DNA from: Ricordea florida
Taxonomy: Eukaryota > Cnidaria > Anthozoa > Corallimorpharia > Ricordeidae
Length of the DNA stretch: 64,000 nucleotides
NCBI GenBank assembly: GCA_949710005.1
Contig: OX453287.1
Coordinates: 18,561,017-18,625,016, forward strand
Direction of reading: 5' to 3'
The notes below the pieces were generated by a model. It did no database searches, was not told where the DNA came from, and saw only the letters and a list, made by a program, of their open reading frames with translations. Both the position numbers and the translations under genes were made by a program. Below are positions 61,270 through 64,000 of the stretch, piece by piece; positions within the stretch are counted from its first letter, which is position 1, and each line of letters begins with the position of its first letter.

Positions 61270-64000
61270 GGCACAACACCTTCGTTCTTACCTCACAGTG
61301 GTGTCAGTGTAAAAGCAAAATTCGCTTGATATGGTGCACTGTCTACAGTACAAATTGTCTTCCACACAAGGAAGACCGTAAAAAATCCGAAATCGTAGCT
61401 TAAATACTGGATGAAACTTAGTTAGTGAACAATTACAGCAAACAATGCAGGGTTCCTAATATTTTTAAGCCTTCCCATTCTCTGACTCTCTAAACCTTTG
61501 GAAATTAAACAAATAAGCAACAATGACAGCGACAATATCGCGGAGTATGATACAAAATCAGACTCTAAATGTTTTAAGGATAGCTTAATATCTCTTTAGT
61601 CCGATAAATGTGCCATTGTTGTCTGATTTGGTAAGTAAATGTTAGAATACGCAGTCTGGTTATTAATGTTAGCAAGCAAATTCAGGTTCTCTGTAAATAG
61701 TCACAAAATGTTAAGACAGAGATCTATCTACACGGTTGCAGTCAAGTTGTGGTAGTTTCGTGTTCTTATAAATTCAAAGTAGGAGACATGTTCATAAAAA
61801 AAAAATCCTTGCGTCATGTGTCTCGATAAAAGGTTTGATATAAAACAAAATAAAAAACAACAAAGAACAATTCAATATTAAATCGGAGCCGAAACGTCAG
61901 ATAAAAACGCGGGAAAGGCAGTTGGTTGAGAAAATACGAACTCAACAAGACTTTCGGTTTATCATAGCACCGTACATGGCGTCCCGTGTCTGGCGATTCA
62001 AAAGACACGAGAAACAGTGCTGTACTGTGGTACTGCTTGCGTCCTGTTTAGGGTCCCTCTAACTTCCTAAATAAACCAAGCAGTGTCACTATCAGTTGAA
62101 CAGTAAGGATGTTAAGTGTTTTGTTTAATTTTTACCGCGAAGCGTGGCACTTTGCTGGGGCACTATTATAAATTGGAAAGCACTGTGCTGCACTGTGGTA
62201 TTGTATGTTTATTTAGAATTAGCCGGGGCCGTGTTTCCTGTAGATAGAAGTGATCATAGTTTTTCTTAACATGGTCAAAACGGCTTTCATATGGAGCTAC
62301 TTAGTTTGCGATTAACCAAAACACATAGCATTCTACCTTATTAATTCCATTTTTTTCCTACGAGAAATGGCACAGCGCCCGACGGGAGACTTTATTTTTC
62401 CGCATTCTTTCAGAGGAGTGTGTTGACGTTTACAAGAATTGCCAAAGGCGCACTGTTTGCGTTTGAACCAAAAAGTTCTTGAAACAAGAGAAATTTATAT
62501 TCAAAAAACTATGAGAATTTACAGTTAACAGCGTTATACTTTTGTTACATTATGTAAACGTTTCCTAGACTGTCTGGTGTTGTTTGCCTTTAGATCAATG
62601 TATAAATTAAATGTAGCCACGTTCAGGTGAATATGAAATCGTGAACGTTAAGGGAAAAGTTCATATAAACTTCCACTTTATACTAAATCCTTAAGTCAAT
62701 CTATGGAACTGTTAAAATTGTCTATGCAATTGCAGCCATGCCCTTTTGGTCGGATATGAAAACCAAGTTTATAAACAGACCTATCCTTTCGAACAAACTG
62801 TGGTGACCTTCCCGAGGCGAACTGCAAAGTACCCCTGTTACAGATTAGTTTTCTTTCCTAAGGTCCTAAGCTTTTCTGAATAGTTTTGAAAGTGCTTTAA
62901 GCGTAGATTTAACCGGCTATATTTTCGCGTTTCTGAGTCAAGGATTTCATAATGTGAATAAACCTTGCCTTACTCATAAAGGCATTGACCCATACCTTCA
63001 CATTTACAAATTGAAATTTACATCTAAATTCTTATCATAGATCAAAACCGCCGATTGACATCAGAGAAGTCGTTGTTAGCAATTGCGAACACTTAAGAAA
63101 CGTTAACGTTTTCAAGATTACGTCCACATTGAAAAATGAAAGAAATAAAAGGTTACCAGAAGGAGCTGTCTACATGTAAGAAAATAAAGGAAATAGAACG
63201 TAAAGTTCAAGTCTGGGGGCTTTACAATTTGTCTAAGATAAAAGAAAATCTCAGATCTTCGAAGAATAGATCAAGAGTTTCTAGAACGTTTTTTTTTTTC
63301 TTTTCTCTTCTTTGTACTGCTCAAAAAGACTCAATTTTGCAACGTGTCTGTTCGGTTTTCAGCACTAGACAAGATATAGTCACATAGTTAAGCAGATACG
63401 ATAAGTGGCATTGTTGCTTGCGGCTTGCGTGTCAATGCAATTTCTTATTTGTTCTTACCCCACCTTGACGTCATCTATAGTAAATCAGATACCTTGTCAT
63501 AAACAAAGCAAAGTGGAATCCCTTTCTTAATCACAACAGCACCGAGACAATGAGAACCAAAGATCACGACTGAAATGCAGTGGAACGTAACTGATAATTT
63601 GACAATCACGCAAAACTATGCAGCCCTCGTTCTTGAATTTCTTAGATGACCATTGTCAAGCGGGAAGTGCGAGTTTGCATTGTTTGAGGAATTGAATTTT
63701 TACTGCGACAAATTCTGCAAGAAATGATGAAAGTAATCATTAAATTTCTGTTGCAGTTCTGCGGAATGGCGCACGTTTTAATTCAATGAATTTGCCGTCA
63801 TTAAAATTATGTTGATTTTATTAGTAGGTCCGTCGTCATCTATATATACGCAAATTCGTTGTATCGTAAAAAGATGATTAAACAGTGCATACTGCGGTTA
63901 CTATGGGTGGTTGTCATGGTAATGAATGGCTTCATCGTGATTGGCGTAAGAATGGTGCACCACTCTCGTCAAACAGTCAGAAATTTTAACCAATCGTGAT
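61270..64000. other. Right end, no recognised gene
   Basis: AT-rich DNA. A fragment of the satellite (GTACTGTGGTACTGCTTGC, near 62025) is visible. ORFs of 60-85 codons here show no domain, splice or repeat evidence. Confidence 0.4.

Noticed and set aside
63136..63387. 83-aa ORF near the right edge
   Set aside because: Low-complexity Lys-rich start and a T-run; no neighbouring exon, splice site or domain.

Overview
The window is animal nuclear DNA, most likely from an anthozoan cnidarian such as a stony coral. The evidence is split genes with GT/AG introns, a family C (GABA-B-type) receptor gene, and a dense population of animal transposons: Polinton, THAP-transposase element, CR1/L2-like LINEs, tRNA-derived SINEs, Helitron/Helentron-like elements and palindromic MITEs. 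The species call is inference; nothing in the sequence names it.

Positions 1-485 hold the 5' end of a minus-strand type II membrane protein. Positions 846-19031 are a nested transposon. The outer element has matching ends near 846 and 19031 and remnants of two genes: a frameshifted THAP/DDE transposase (+) and a SAP/SWIM protein (-), as in ISL2EU-type elements. It has lost its middle. A complete 15.7 kb Polinton/Maverick (2481-18184) lies inside the intron of the SAP gene, flanked by the 5-bp direct repeat AAAGT.

The Polinton is the most interesting part. It has near-identical inverted termini built from 11-bp tandem repeats and about fourteen open, undamaged genes: protein-primed DNA polymerase B, an rve-type integrase, a probable double-jelly-roll major capsid protein, an A32/FtsK-type packaging ATPase, a probable penton/minor capsid protein, a series of membrane or coiled-coil proteins, and a right-end module that includes a tandem Cys/His-repeat protein. 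Most genes outside polB and integrase have the same TTTAAAGA/TCTAAAGA motif about 20-37 nt before the ATG, which looks like a virus-style shared promoter. Short GC-rich palindromic patches occur between and inside genes. I recognise no maturation protease.

Positions 19032-31900 contain a reverse transcriptase remnant (-), a four-exon coiled-coil gene (-, 27017 to 23220) of unknown function, a C2H2-type zinc-finger exon (+), and several palindromic MITEs and SINEs. Positions 31980-44994 carry a GABA-B-like receptor on the minus strand; eleven exons can be read, covering the signal peptide, Venus-flytrap domain and seven transmembrane helices. The last visible exon has a frameshift. Positions 45100-64000 are mainly repeats: nested MITEs, LINE fragments, a 2.9 kb element with 6-bp target duplications that carries HECT-ligase-associated ORFs, Helentron-like elements, and a 106-bp satellite interrupted by a 3 kb element that itself contains a LINE. 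I see no convincing long host gene after 45000.
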